The notes under the pieces: generated by a model
What the model saw: only the letters and a program-made list of their open reading frames with translations
What the model was told of the DNA's origin: nothing
The model's database searches: none
Part shown: piece by piece, positions 1 through 6,405 of the stretch
Layout: every line of letters starts with the position of its first letter
How positions within the stretch are numbered: position 1 is the first letter of the stretch
Translations under genes and position numbers: made by a program
Assembly: GCA_002309915.1 (NCBI GenBank)
Contig: DBYT01000033.1
Location: 1 to 9,544 of the forward strand
Reading direction: 5' to 3'
Length of the DNA: 9,544 nt
Source: Bacteroidales bacterium UBA1179
Lineage (GTDB): Bacteria; Bacteroidota; Bacteroidia; Bacteroidales; Bacteroidaceae

Positions 1-2
1 TT

Positions 3-1307
3 TTATTTTGCCATCAAAGCGTCAATATGCTTTTGCGCCGTACCACACACCTCTTGGGCGTTCATAGTAAGGCATTTGCGGTTTTCAACCACTATGTTGC
101 CGTTAACTATGACAGTATCAACATCTGATGCGTGTGTACTGTAAACCAGCTCCGAAATCAGGTTGGTATGCGGATATAGATGCGCTTTTTCAATATCAAC
201 GAGCAGTACATCGGCTAACGCGCCGGCGGCCAGAACGCCCAGTTCTCCCTCGCGTCCGATAGCCTTGGCACCGTTGACCGTGGCCATCTGCAGGGCAGTG
301 TATGCCGGAATGGCGCAGGGATCAAGGGTGCTTACCTTCTGCAGGAGTGAAGCTGTACGCATCTCTTCCCACATATCCAGGTCATTGTTTGATGAAGCAC
401 CGTCAGTACCTAATGATACATTAACGCCGGCATCAAGCATCTTCTTTACAGGAGCAATGCCCGATGCAAGTTTCATGTTGCTCTGCGGATTGTGTGCCAC
501 TGATACGCCGTTCCTGGCAAGAATCTCTATATCCTGGTCTGACACCACCACACAGTGTGCTGCAAGCGTCTTGGTGGTGAACAGGCCTGCTTTCTCAAAA
601 TACTCGGTAGGACTCATTCCGTACTGAGCCATGCTGTTATTCTGCTCAGTCTGAGTCTCGGCCAGATGAACGTGGCTTCCTACACCCAGTTCCTTGGACA
701 GGCTGATTGAGCGCTGCAGGTGTTCACCTGACAGGGTATAGATGGCGTGCGGGCCCATCCACATTGAAACCAGACGGCTTGACGAGAAACGTTTCTGAAC
801 CTGCTTCCAGTCATTCTCAAAATGATCCATCCTGAAATCCATGGGGCAGGGGCTTACCAATGCGCGTATGCCTGCGGTCTCGGCTGCCTCGGCCACCGCC
901 TCCTCGTATGGGTACATATCTACAAAGGTGGTGGTGCCTCCCATGAGCATCTCAAGTATACCAAGACGGGCTCCGTCAAAAACCTCCTGATAACCCATCT
1001 TTCCTTCAATGGGCCAGATGTGCTGCTCAAGCCATTCCATCAGTGGAACATCGTCCGATATGCCACGTAACAGCGCCATTGCCACATGCGTGTGGGTGTT
1101 TATCAGTCCCGGCATAACGATTTTACCGGAAGCGTCTATCTGCTTGGCATCGGGGTGCTTGGCAACAAACTCCAATGCGTCTTTTTTATCGGAACAGACC
1201 AGTGAGATCTTCTCGTCCTCTATTCCTATATATCCTTTAAAGTACAGATTATCGCCCTCAGAGACTGTCATGGGCAGTATTATGCCGTTGTTTATGAGAA
1301 TGTTCAT
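3..1307 (-). CDS. mtaD: S-adenosylhomocysteine / 5'-methylthioadenosine deaminase (amidohydrolase family)
   Basis: Cytoplasmic metal-dependent hydrolase of 434 residues, the usual family length. Members remove the 6-amino group of the adenine in S-adenosylhomocysteine and methylthioadenosine, by-products of methylation and polyamine synthesis. All expected metal and catalytic residues are visible: the HTH motif with H72 and H74, H187 in GPHAIY, H214 and E217 in HVHLAE, H251 in AAHC, and D302 in GTDG. The NPQSNMKLASG stretch (273-283) is also typical of this subgroup. The C-terminal part (about 355-410) forms the small beta-sandwich subdomain of amidohydrolases. I chose the ATG at 1307 because the protein then begins with MNILINNG, as homologues do; the frame is open upstream to 1451, but that part runs through the promoter and looks non-coding. 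There is no Shine-Dalgarno sequence. The substrate is inferred from family resemblance; a related purine or guanine deaminase is less likely. Confidence 0.9.
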   Translation of the reverse strand: MNILINNGIILPMTVSEGDNLYFKGYIGIEDEKISLVCSDKKDALEFVAKHPDAKQIDASGKIVMPGLINTHTHVAMALLRGISDDVPLMEWLEQHIWPIEGKMGYQEVFDGARLGILEMLMGGTTTFVDMYPYEEAVAEAAETAGIRALVSPCPMDFRMDHFENDWKQVQKRFSSSRLVSMWMGPHAIYTLSGEHLQRSISLSKELGVGSHVHLAETQTEQNNSMAQYGMSPTEYFEKAGLFTTKTLAAHCVVVSDQDIEILARNGVSVAHNPQSNMKLASGIAPVKKMLDAGVNVSLGTDGASSNNDLDMWEEMRTASLLQKVSTLDPCAIPAYTALQMATVNGAKAIGREGELGVLAAGALADVLLVDIEKAHLYPHTNLISELVYSTHASDVDTVIVNGNIVVENRKCLTMNAQEVCGTAQKHIDALMAK

Positions 1308-1328
1308 AGCGGAATCAAATTGTTTATG

Positions 1329-1336
1329 CAAAGGTA
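1329..1336 (-). promoter_or_regulatory. Bacteroidales -7 promoter box for the deaminase gene
   Basis: The minus strand reads TACCTTTG, a full match to the TAnnTTTG box used by the primary sigma factor of Bacteroidota. It lies 21 bases before the ATG, which gives a leader of roughly 15-18 bases. The -33 element is poor: TTTC at 1357-1360 has the right spacing of about 20 bases but does not match the TTG core. Confidence 0.55.
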
Positions 1337-1359
1337 ATAAATAGCTTTCAAGAGCCGAA

Positions 1360-1391
1360 ATTTTGTTCAAAATCGTACAAAAGTCGATTTT
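1360..1391. promoter_or_regulatory. two overlapping inverted repeats upstream of the deaminase promoter
   Basis: ATTTTG-TT-CAAAAT is a perfect 6-base inverted repeat with a 2-base centre at 1360-1373. It overlaps a second one, AAAATCG (1369-1375) and CGATTTT (1385-1391), with a 9-base spacer. They sit just upstream of the -33 position of the deaminase promoter and about 75 bases before the fimbrillin promoter, where an operator could act. The region is A/T-rich, so short palindromes also arise by chance. No regulator gene is adjacent. Confidence 0.25.
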
Positions 1392-1464
1392 TACATTTTT
1401 AAACACTTGTCTAAATTCATGAATAATTTTAATCAGAATATGCAAGTCCACCTATTTTCCAACA

Positions 1465-1493
1465 TTGCCGGTTGAAAAACAATTTTATCTTTG
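1465..1493 (+). promoter_or_regulatory. Bacteroidales promoter for the fimbrillin-like gene
   Basis: A TTG core at 1465-1467 and TATCTTTG at 1486-1493 are separated by 18 bases, close to the usual arrangement of the -33 and -7 elements in Bacteroidota. The ATG follows 24 bases after the box. This is the most complete promoter in the window, and it rules out the upstream TTG codon at 1491 as a start, since that codon lies inside the -7 box. Confidence 0.65.
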
Positions 1494-1517
1494 GTACGGA
1501 AACAAAACCCAAGCGAA

Positions 1518-2630
1518 ATGAAACTTACCGACATAACATCTATTCTGATAGCAACAGCTGCTCTGCTGTTCTCCTCCTGCGCCCAGGAGGATAGGTATAG
1601 TGTTGTATCCTATGATCAGGAGACAAAGACCATATTTAATATAACGGTTACCCGCAATACAAAGACCAAGTCTCATGCTGAGGGTACTAAGGCCAATATA
1701 ACAGGGAACGATAACGACACCAAGACTGTATCTGATTACAGTATTGACGTAACCCATGCGAATATGGATTCCAAGATCGCTTTCGGTCTGGTAGGTATTG
1801 ACAATGAGAAGAAGGATTTCATGGTTGACAATTGTCCCGTATATGAGACCGGTGGTGTCAGAACCGCAAATCTGATCACATCCAGTCTTTCGAGCGGTTC
1901 AGTTAAAGTCAGCGCTTATTATCCCCATGTAAGTAGCGTGAGTTATCACAAAGATGGCTCATACGCCATATCTTTCACACCCAATGATATTAAAAAAGGT
2001 CCGTTGGCCTCAAATGCTGTTTACATGAGATGTGATCAGGACTTCGAAACGGTTAATCTCCAGTTCCATCACATCTCCAACAGTGTTGGTTTTAAAGTTT
2101 GCGACATTACTGATGACGAGCAGCTTAAGGGACTGATGCATGTCCGCAAGGTGGTGCTCCACGGGATGCCTGCTGAAGGATTGTTTGTTGTTGACGGCAA
2201 TAACAGCCGTTGGGTTCCGAATGCCAAACGTCAGAATATCCTGTTCTACGAAGGTAACGATCCGGTAAAATGCGGTGTTGAGAATGCCGATTTTATGGGT
2301 AAGGGAAGTCTCTCCGTCAATAGGGAGGATTGCAACCACATCTATGTAGTGCCTGAGGAATTGAAGGGTGGAAAGCATTATGTTGAGGTGATTTTTGACG
2401 TTGATCCCTTTGAATATGAAGGAACAATGTATCGTGGTGCCAAGGGACAGTCCCAGACAATTCCGCTATCCGGCGTTCTTGAGGATGATAAAATGGAAAT
2501 GGGACTCCAGTACACCTTTGTACTTGGCTTGAATATCTACACTGTTTACAGACCTATTGAATTCACAGCATCGGTTGATGACTGGGAGGTTAAGTTCAAT
2601 GGCCGCGTATTGGATTATGATAATGAATAA
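1518..2630 (+). CDS. fimbrillin family lipoprotein (Mfa-like/FimA-like)
   Basis: Predicted surface lipoprotein of 370 residues, probably a structural or tip subunit of a Bacteroidales type V pilus. The N-terminus has a hydrophobic signal (about 7-18) ending in LFSSC, so C21 would be lipidated after signal peptidase II cleavage. The region after it (22-80) is polar, rich in Thr, Lys and Asp, and fits the pro-region that is removed before pilus assembly in Porphyromonas. The rest is beta-rich, with family-like patches: KVSAYYPH (130-137), LQFHHISNSVGFKV (181-194) and, near the end, IEFTASVDDWE (347-357), the FxAxVxDWE signature common in fimbrillin-like proteins. The ATG at 1518 starts directly at the signal peptide and follows a good promoter. 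The class is fairly sure; whether it is a shaft, anchor or tip subunit cannot be decided. No other pilus genes are in the window. Confidence 0.8.
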   Translation: MKLTDITSILIATAALLFSSCAQEDRYSVVSYDQETKTIFNITVTRNTKTKSHAEGTKANITGNDNDTKTVSDYSIDVTHANMDSKIAFGLVGIDNEKKDFMVDNCPVYETGGVRTANLITSSLSSGSVKVSAYYPHVSSVSYHKDGSYAISFTPNDIKKGPLASNAVYMRCDQDFETVNLQFHHISNSVGFKVCDITDDEQLKGLMHVRKVVLHGMPAEGLFVVDGNNSRWVPNAKRQNILFYEGNDPVKCGVENADFMGKGSLSVNREDCNHIYVVPEELKGGKHYVEVIFDVDPFEYEGTMYRGAKGQSQTIPLSGVLEDDKMEMGLQYTFVLGLNIYTVYRPIEFTASVDDWEVKFNGRVLDYDNE

Positions 2631-2675
2631 ACATCATATAAAAGAGACTGATAACAGCAATAAGGACTGATAATA

Positions 2676-2682
2676 AAAGGAG
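2676..2682 (+). promoter_or_regulatory. Shine-Dalgarno-like site before the small downstream gene
   Basis: AAAGGAG lies 9 bases before the ATG at 2692. It is the only well-placed Shine-Dalgarno sequence in the window and supports that start. Two copies of GACTGATAA (2646-2654 and 2665-2673) lie just upstream. Confidence 0.5.
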
Positions 2683-2691
2683 ACTACTATT

Positions 2692-3132
2692 ATGAGAAAG
2701 ATTTGGAATTATGTACAGGGACTCAGGTTCATGTACTGGAAGAGGAGGATAGAAGGAAACTGGTATTTCTCAGATGTGGTATATTACCGTGATGCCAAGA
2801 GAATCCAGAAGAACACTACTGTAAACAAACGTAAATGGAATTTGGTGATCAGTCCCAATTCATACGTGATGTACGGTGATGCTCCGTTGACTGTTGCCAA
2901 TATGGTGACAATGGAGGGACATTATTCACTGAGACCTGACGGTAGCCTGACATTCTGCGAGGAACGTGACGGAGGGGAGACCCTCATCAAGAAGGCCCGT
3001 ATCTGCAAGTTGAGTGACAAGGAGTTGGTTTACAGTTTTGACCGTGACCAGTTTGAGAATCTCAATTACATGAACGAGCAGAAACAGACAGAGAAGGCAG
3101 ATAAGGTATACTACTCTTTCTTCAGACTATAA
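2692..3132 (+). CDS. hypothetical protein, possibly lipocalin-like fold
   Basis: I do not recognise this 146-residue protein. It begins with a basic, aromatic stretch (MRKIWNYVQGLRFMYWKRR) that is too charged for a signal peptide and has no lipobox, so it is probably cytoplasmic or membrane-associated by an amphipathic helix. From residue 21 the sequence alternates polar and aromatic residues as beta strands do: EGNWYFSDVVYY (21-32), MEGHYSLRPDGSLTFCE (74-90) and KLSDKELVYSF (105-115). A G-x-W motif at the start, a strand with DGSLTF, and a LSDKELVY strand recall small lipocalin-like domains of Bacteroidales; this is inference from pattern only. It starts 61 bases after the fimbrillin gene with no terminator between, so the two are probably co-transcribed, and it is followed by a strong terminator. 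A role connected with the fimbrillin is possible but unsupported by any motif. Confidence 0.7.
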   Translation: MRKIWNYVQGLRFMYWKRRIEGNWYFSDVVYYRDAKRIQKNTTVNKRKWNLVISPNSYVMYGDAPLTVANMVTMEGHYSLRPDGSLTFCEERDGGETLIKKARICKLSDKELVYSFDRDQFENLNYMNEQKQTEKADKVYYSFFRL

Positions 3133-3184
3133 ATAAATTAGGTTGATGGATCCAATTGGGATTCGATTTTTAGCTAAGAAAGAA

Positions 3185-3217
3185 AACGCGCCCCAAATCG
3201 GGGCGCGTTCCATTTTT
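3185..3217. terminator. bidirectional Rho-independent terminator
   Basis: AACGCGCCCC (3185-3194) pairs perfectly with GGGGCGCGTT (3200-3209) around a 5-base loop. On the plus strand the stem is followed by CCATTTTT; on the minus strand it is followed by TTCTTTCTTA. It lies between the ends of two convergent genes (3132 and 3235) and can end transcription from both, more strongly for the plus strand. Confidence 0.88.
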
Positions 3218-3234
3218 GATCAATAGCTGTGAGC

Positions 3235-4308
3235 TTACTTAATGTTCTTGCGCTCGATTGACCAACCGGCCATCTTGCCTACACCAGGCTCATTGCCTGT
3301 AAACATTGTGCCGGCCTCCTTGTCGCCCTTGAGCCACCATTTGAGCCATGCACCTGCAACCTTTGCGTAGTCACCGCCGTTGGGCTGCATGTAAGTACCG
3401 CCGTGACCTATACCGTCAAGGCTTACAAGGCATGCGGGCATTGAACCGGACATACGCTTGAAGTCATCGTTTCCGTTCTCCCATGCGATATCGGTTGAAC
3501 CGCCAAGGATCCAGATAACTGATTTCTGCTTCATCTTGGCGAGGCTGGCCTTGTCCTCACTCTCATCGGTGCCGAAGTATCCGCTGTTCATGACCAGGAT
3601 GGTCTTGATACGTGCATCATCACTCATGTGGAGAGCCTGCAGACCGCCGCATGACATTCCGGCAGCAGCGATGTTGTCTATATCAAGCTTACCGTAGTAG
3701 GGGCTGTTCTTGTCGGCATTCTGAGCGATTGCCCACTCAAGAGCCTGCTTGAGGCCTTCGGGGTCACCCATTGACATTCCGCCACCCATACCGCCGGGCA
3801 TTCCACCGCCCATACGGGGCATACCGCCACCCTGAGGACCACCCTGACCGGGAGCACCCTGCGGACGCTGTCCGCCCATGCCGCCCATAGGAGGCATTCC
3901 ACCACCGGGCATACCGCCACCGGGGAATCCGCCGCCCTGACCCATACGGGGTACATCACCGGTCTGACCGGGACGCGGAGCCTCTATCTGCTGGTAGTTG
4001 CTGGGGCCGATGGCTACGATCAGGAATCCCTGAGAAGCAACCTCATTGAGGAAATTGACGTGGCCGCTGGGAGAGTTGGCGCAACCGCCGTTACCCCATA
4101 CTATGATGGGGAGCAGGTTCTTCTTATCGAACTTGCTCAGGTCCTGCGGACGGAAAATAGTGTGAGTGGTAAGTGAGGCCTCTTCCATCATTATAGCCTT
4201 GTAGGGGCCAGAACCTCCTTCTTCAACGATTCTTGAATTCTGTGCCTGCAATGGCATGGCAACCAAAGCCATTACGGCAGCAGCTGCAAAAAACAAATCC
4301 TTTTTCAT
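3235..4308 (-). CDS. secreted alpha/beta hydrolase with Gly/Met/Pro-rich insert
   Basis: Exported serine hydrolase of 357 residues in the dienelactone hydrolase / chlorophyllase-like part of the alpha/beta-hydrolase superfamily. Residues 1-22 form a Sec signal peptide (MKK, hydrophobic core, cleavage near LQA) without a lipobox, so it is probably periplasmic or secreted. The triad can be read: nucleophile S219 in GMSCGG, acid D273 in GGSTD, and H302 in GHGG. The WGNGGCANS stretch (71-79) is placed where the oxyanion loop lies. Between the strand FLIVAIGPS (95-103) and the helix LKQALEWAI (186-194) sits a low-complexity insert (about 121-180) of Gly, Met, Pro and a few Arg and Gln. The substrate is unknown; ester or acyl-carbohydrate cleavage would fit. 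No Shine-Dalgarno is present, and the gene diverges from the OPT transporter. Confidence 0.82.
   Translation of the reverse strand: MKKDLFFAAAAVMALVAMPLQAQNSRIVEEGGSGPYKAIMMEEASLTTHTIFRPQDLSKFDKKNLLPIIVWGNGGCANSPSGHVNFLNEVASQGFLIVAIGPSNYQQIEAPRPGQTGDVPRMGQGGGFPGGGMPGGGMPPMGGMGGQRPQGAPGQGGPQGGGMPRMGGGMPGGMGGGMSMGDPEGLKQALEWAIAQNADKNSPYYGKLDIDNIAAAGMSCGGLQALHMSDDARIKTILVMNSGYFGTDESEDKASLAKMKQKSVIWILGGSTDIAWENGNDDFKRMSGSMPACLVSLDGIGHGGTYMQPNGGDYAKVAGAWLKWWLKGDKEAGTMFTGNEPGVGKMAGWSIERKNIK
3769..3948 (-). repeat. low-complexity in-frame repeat region coding a Gly/Met/Pro-rich segment
   Basis: This stretch encodes about 60 residues built from degenerate units such as GGGMP and GGMGG. At DNA level the 15-base word GGGCATACCGCCACC occurs at 3817-3831 and again at 3907-3921, exactly 90 bases (30 codons) apart, suggesting growth by duplication or slippage. 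Its length may therefore vary between strains. Confidence 0.7.
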
Positions 4309-4343
4309 ATAATTGATAGTTAGTAAATGTGGTTTTTGTGGAC

Positions 4344-4351
4344 CAAATGTA
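4344..4351 (-). promoter_or_regulatory. Bacteroidales -7 promoter box for the hydrolase gene
   Basis: The minus strand reads TACATTTG, a full match to TAnnTTTG, 35 bases before the hydrolase ATG. I see no TTG core at the -33 position; the region there is a run of A and T. Confidence 0.5.
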
Positions 4352-4374
4352 ACTCATTTTTTTAATATAATATC

Positions 4375-4382
4375 TATATTCG
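4375..4382 (+). promoter_or_regulatory. possible -7 promoter box for the OPT transporter gene
   Basis: TATATTCG matches TAnnTTTG except for one base and lies 28 bases before the ATG at 4411. No clear -33 element is visible. It is back to back with the hydrolase promoter inside the 102-base divergent region. Confidence 0.3.
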
Positions 4383-4410
4383 CGAATTGTTTGACCAACT
4401 ACAAATACTA

Positions 4411-6405
4411 ATGGAAGAGGATAAAAAACCGGTTGAACTGCCGGAAAACGCGTATCGCGAACTAAAACAAGGAGAGTCTTACGAACCGATCATGAAACCA
4501 GACAGGGTCTATCCCGAGGCCAATCTGTGGTCAGTGGGCTGGGGTCTGCTCATGGCTGTGCTGTTCTCGGCTGCAGCCGCTTATCTGGGCCTTAAGGTAG
4601 GTCAGGTTTTTGAGGCTGCAATACCTATTGCAATCATCGCCGTAGGTGTTTCTTCAGTTGCCAAGCGCAAGGGCGCCCTGGGTGAGAACGTAATCATACA
4701 GTCCATCGGCGCATGCTCGGGCGTGATTGTGGCAGGTGCCATATTCACTCTTCCCGCACTTTACATACTTCAGGCCAAGTATCCTGACATGACCGTGAAC
4801 TTTATGCAGGTGTTCATCAGTTCTCTGCTGGGCGGTGTGCTGGGTATCCTGTTCCTGATTCCGTTCCGCAAGTATTTTGTCAAGGATATGCACGGAAAGT
4901 ATCCTTTCCCCGAGGCTACTGCCACCACTCAGGTGCTTATCTCAGGTGAGAAGGGTGCCGGTCAGGCCAAACCTCTGGTGGTTTCAGGTATCATTGGTGG
5001 TATCTATGATTTTATAGTTTCTACATTCGGTCTGTGGACCGAGAACTTCACCACAAGGGTTTGTGCATGGGGATCGGCTCTGGCTACAAAGGCAAAGCTG
5101 GTGTTCAGTATCAATACCGGTGCTGCCGTTCTGGGTCTGGGATATATCGTAGGTCTTAAGTACGCATGCATCATCGCTGCCGGTTCGGCTTTGGTATGGT
5201 TTGTGATTGTTCCCATCCTGCCTATGCTGGGCGATGCTTTCCTGCAGTCACTCAATCCCGCCGTTACCGATGCCGTGGCCGGTATGGAGCCCGAGCAGAT
5301 ATTCTCAAGCTATGCACGTCATATCGGCATCGGCGGTATCGCAATGGCCGGTATTCTGGGTATCATCAAGTCATGGCCCGTAATCAAGGGTGCTGTAAGC
5401 CTGGCCGGTCGTGAACTTAAGGGAGGCAAGGGTGCTGCCGACGTTCAGGTGGAGCGTACTCAGCGTGACCTTCCCATGAAGATTGTCATTATAGGTACCA
5501 TTGTGGCTCTGCTGACAGTATTTGCATTCTTCTACTTCGGTGTGATGAATTTCAATCTGCTGCATGCCGTCATAGGTATTCTGGTTGTGGGAATCATTGC
5601 GTTCCTGTTTACTACAGTCGCTGCAAACGCCATTGCCATTGTAGGTACCAATCCTGTATCAGGCATGACTCTGATGACTTTGATTCTTGCATCCGTAATC
5701 ATGTTTGCTGTAGGTCTTAAGGGCACCGCCGGTATTGTATCGGCCCTGATTATGGGTGGCGTGGTTTGTACCGCACTCTCTATGGCCGGTGGTTTCATCA
5801 CCGACCTCAAGATAGGCTACTGGCTGGGATCTACTCCGGCTGTACAGCAGGGCTGGAAGTTCCTGGGTACTCTGGTATCGGCCCTTACAGTGGGTGGCGT
5901 GCTGATAATCCTGAACAAGACTTACGGATTTGTTGGTGACAACGCTCTGGTTGCTCCTCAGGCCAATGCAATGGCTGCCGTCATCGATCCGCTTATGTCA
6001 GGTACAGGTGCTCCCTGGTGGCTGTATGCCGTAGGTGCAGTGATTGCCCTGATACTGAACTTCTGCAAGATTCCGGCACTGGCATTTGCTCTGGGTATGT
6101 TCATCCCGTTCCAGCTCAATATTCCTCTGGTGGTAGGCGGATTCATAAACTGGTATGTAGGCAGCCGTTCAATTGATCCCGCGGTCAATACATCACGCGT
6201 AGAACACGGAACCCTGCTGGCATCGGGATTCATTGCCGGTGGCGCACTGATGGGCGTTGTAAGCGCAGCCCTGAGATTTGCAGGACTGGACCTGTTTATG
6301 GCCGATTCATGGACCGGTTCACATATGGCCGAGTGGCTCTCGCTGATTATGTACGCAGTACTGATTTGGTACTTTGTACGCAGCGTTATGAAACGTAAGA
6401 ATTAA
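4411..6405 (+). CDS. OPT family oligopeptide transporter
   Basis: Inner-membrane transporter of 664 residues, a normal length for bacterial members of the OPT superfamily, which import peptides or metal-chelate-like compounds with protons. After a charged cytoplasmic N-terminus (1-38), about 14-16 hydrophobic segments follow. Family signatures include AAAAYLGLKVGQVFEAAIP (54-72), the KYPFPEATATTQVLISGE block (163-180), GTNPVSGMT (412-420), and KIGYWLGSTPAVQQ (467-480). A soluble stretch at 333-356, rich in Lys, Glu and Arg, separates the two halves. The ATG at 4411 is preferred over a TTG at 4387, because homologues start near MEEDKKPVELPEN and the TTG would lie too near the presumed promoter. 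The true substrate cannot be told from sequence. Leucine is mostly coded by CTG, as in the ATP synthase genes, which suggests high expression or a native gene. Its stop codon overlaps that of the antiporter. Confidence 0.92.
   Translation: MEEDKKPVELPENAYRELKQGESYEPIMKPDRVYPEANLWSVGWGLLMAVLFSAAAAYLGLKVGQVFEAAIPIAIIAVGVSSVAKRKGALGENVIIQSIGACSGVIVAGAIFTLPALYILQAKYPDMTVNFMQVFISSLLGGVLGILFLIPFRKYFVKDMHGKYPFPEATATTQVLISGEKGAGQAKPLVVSGIIGGIYDFIVSTFGLWTENFTTRVCAWGSALATKAKLVFSINTGAAVLGLGYIVGLKYACIIAAGSALVWFVIVPILPMLGDAFLQSLNPAVTDAVAGMEPEQIFSSYARHIGIGGIAMAGILGIIKSWPVIKGAVSLAGRELKGGKGAADVQVERTQRDLPMKIVIIGTIVALLTVFAFFYFGVMNFNLLHAVIGILVVGIIAFLFTTVAANAIAIVGTNPVSGMTLMTLILASVIMFAVGLKGTAGIVSALIMGGVVCTALSMAGGFITDLKIGYWLGSTPAVQQGWKFLGTLVSALTVGGVLIILNKTYGFVGDNALVAPQANAMAAVIDPLMSGTGAPWWLYAVGAVIALILNFCKIPALAFALGMFIPFQLNIPLVVGGFINWYVGSRSIDPAVNTSRVEHGTLLASGFIAGGALMGVVSAALRFAGLDLFMADSWTGSHMAEWLSLIMYAVLIWYFVRSVMKRKN

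Noticed and set aside
1308..1451. Possible 48-residue N-terminal extension of the deaminase
   Set aside because: The frame is open, but it crosses the -7 promoter box and A/T-rich spacer; the family N-terminus fits the ATG at 1307.
1491..1517. TTG start for the fimbrillin gene at 1491
   Set aside because: The codon lies inside the -7 box TATCTTTG, so it would hardly be transcribed; the ATG at 1518 opens straight into the signal peptide.
3678..3959. Open frame of 93 residues on the minus strand rich in Val, Ala and Trp
   Set aside because: It is a frame-shifted reading of the Gly/Met/Pro-rich repeat in the hydrolase gene; the composition follows from the repeat.
4387..4410. TTG start for the OPT transporter at 4387
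   Set aside because: It lies almost at the presumed transcription start, and the eight added residues are not part of the family N-terminus as I know it.
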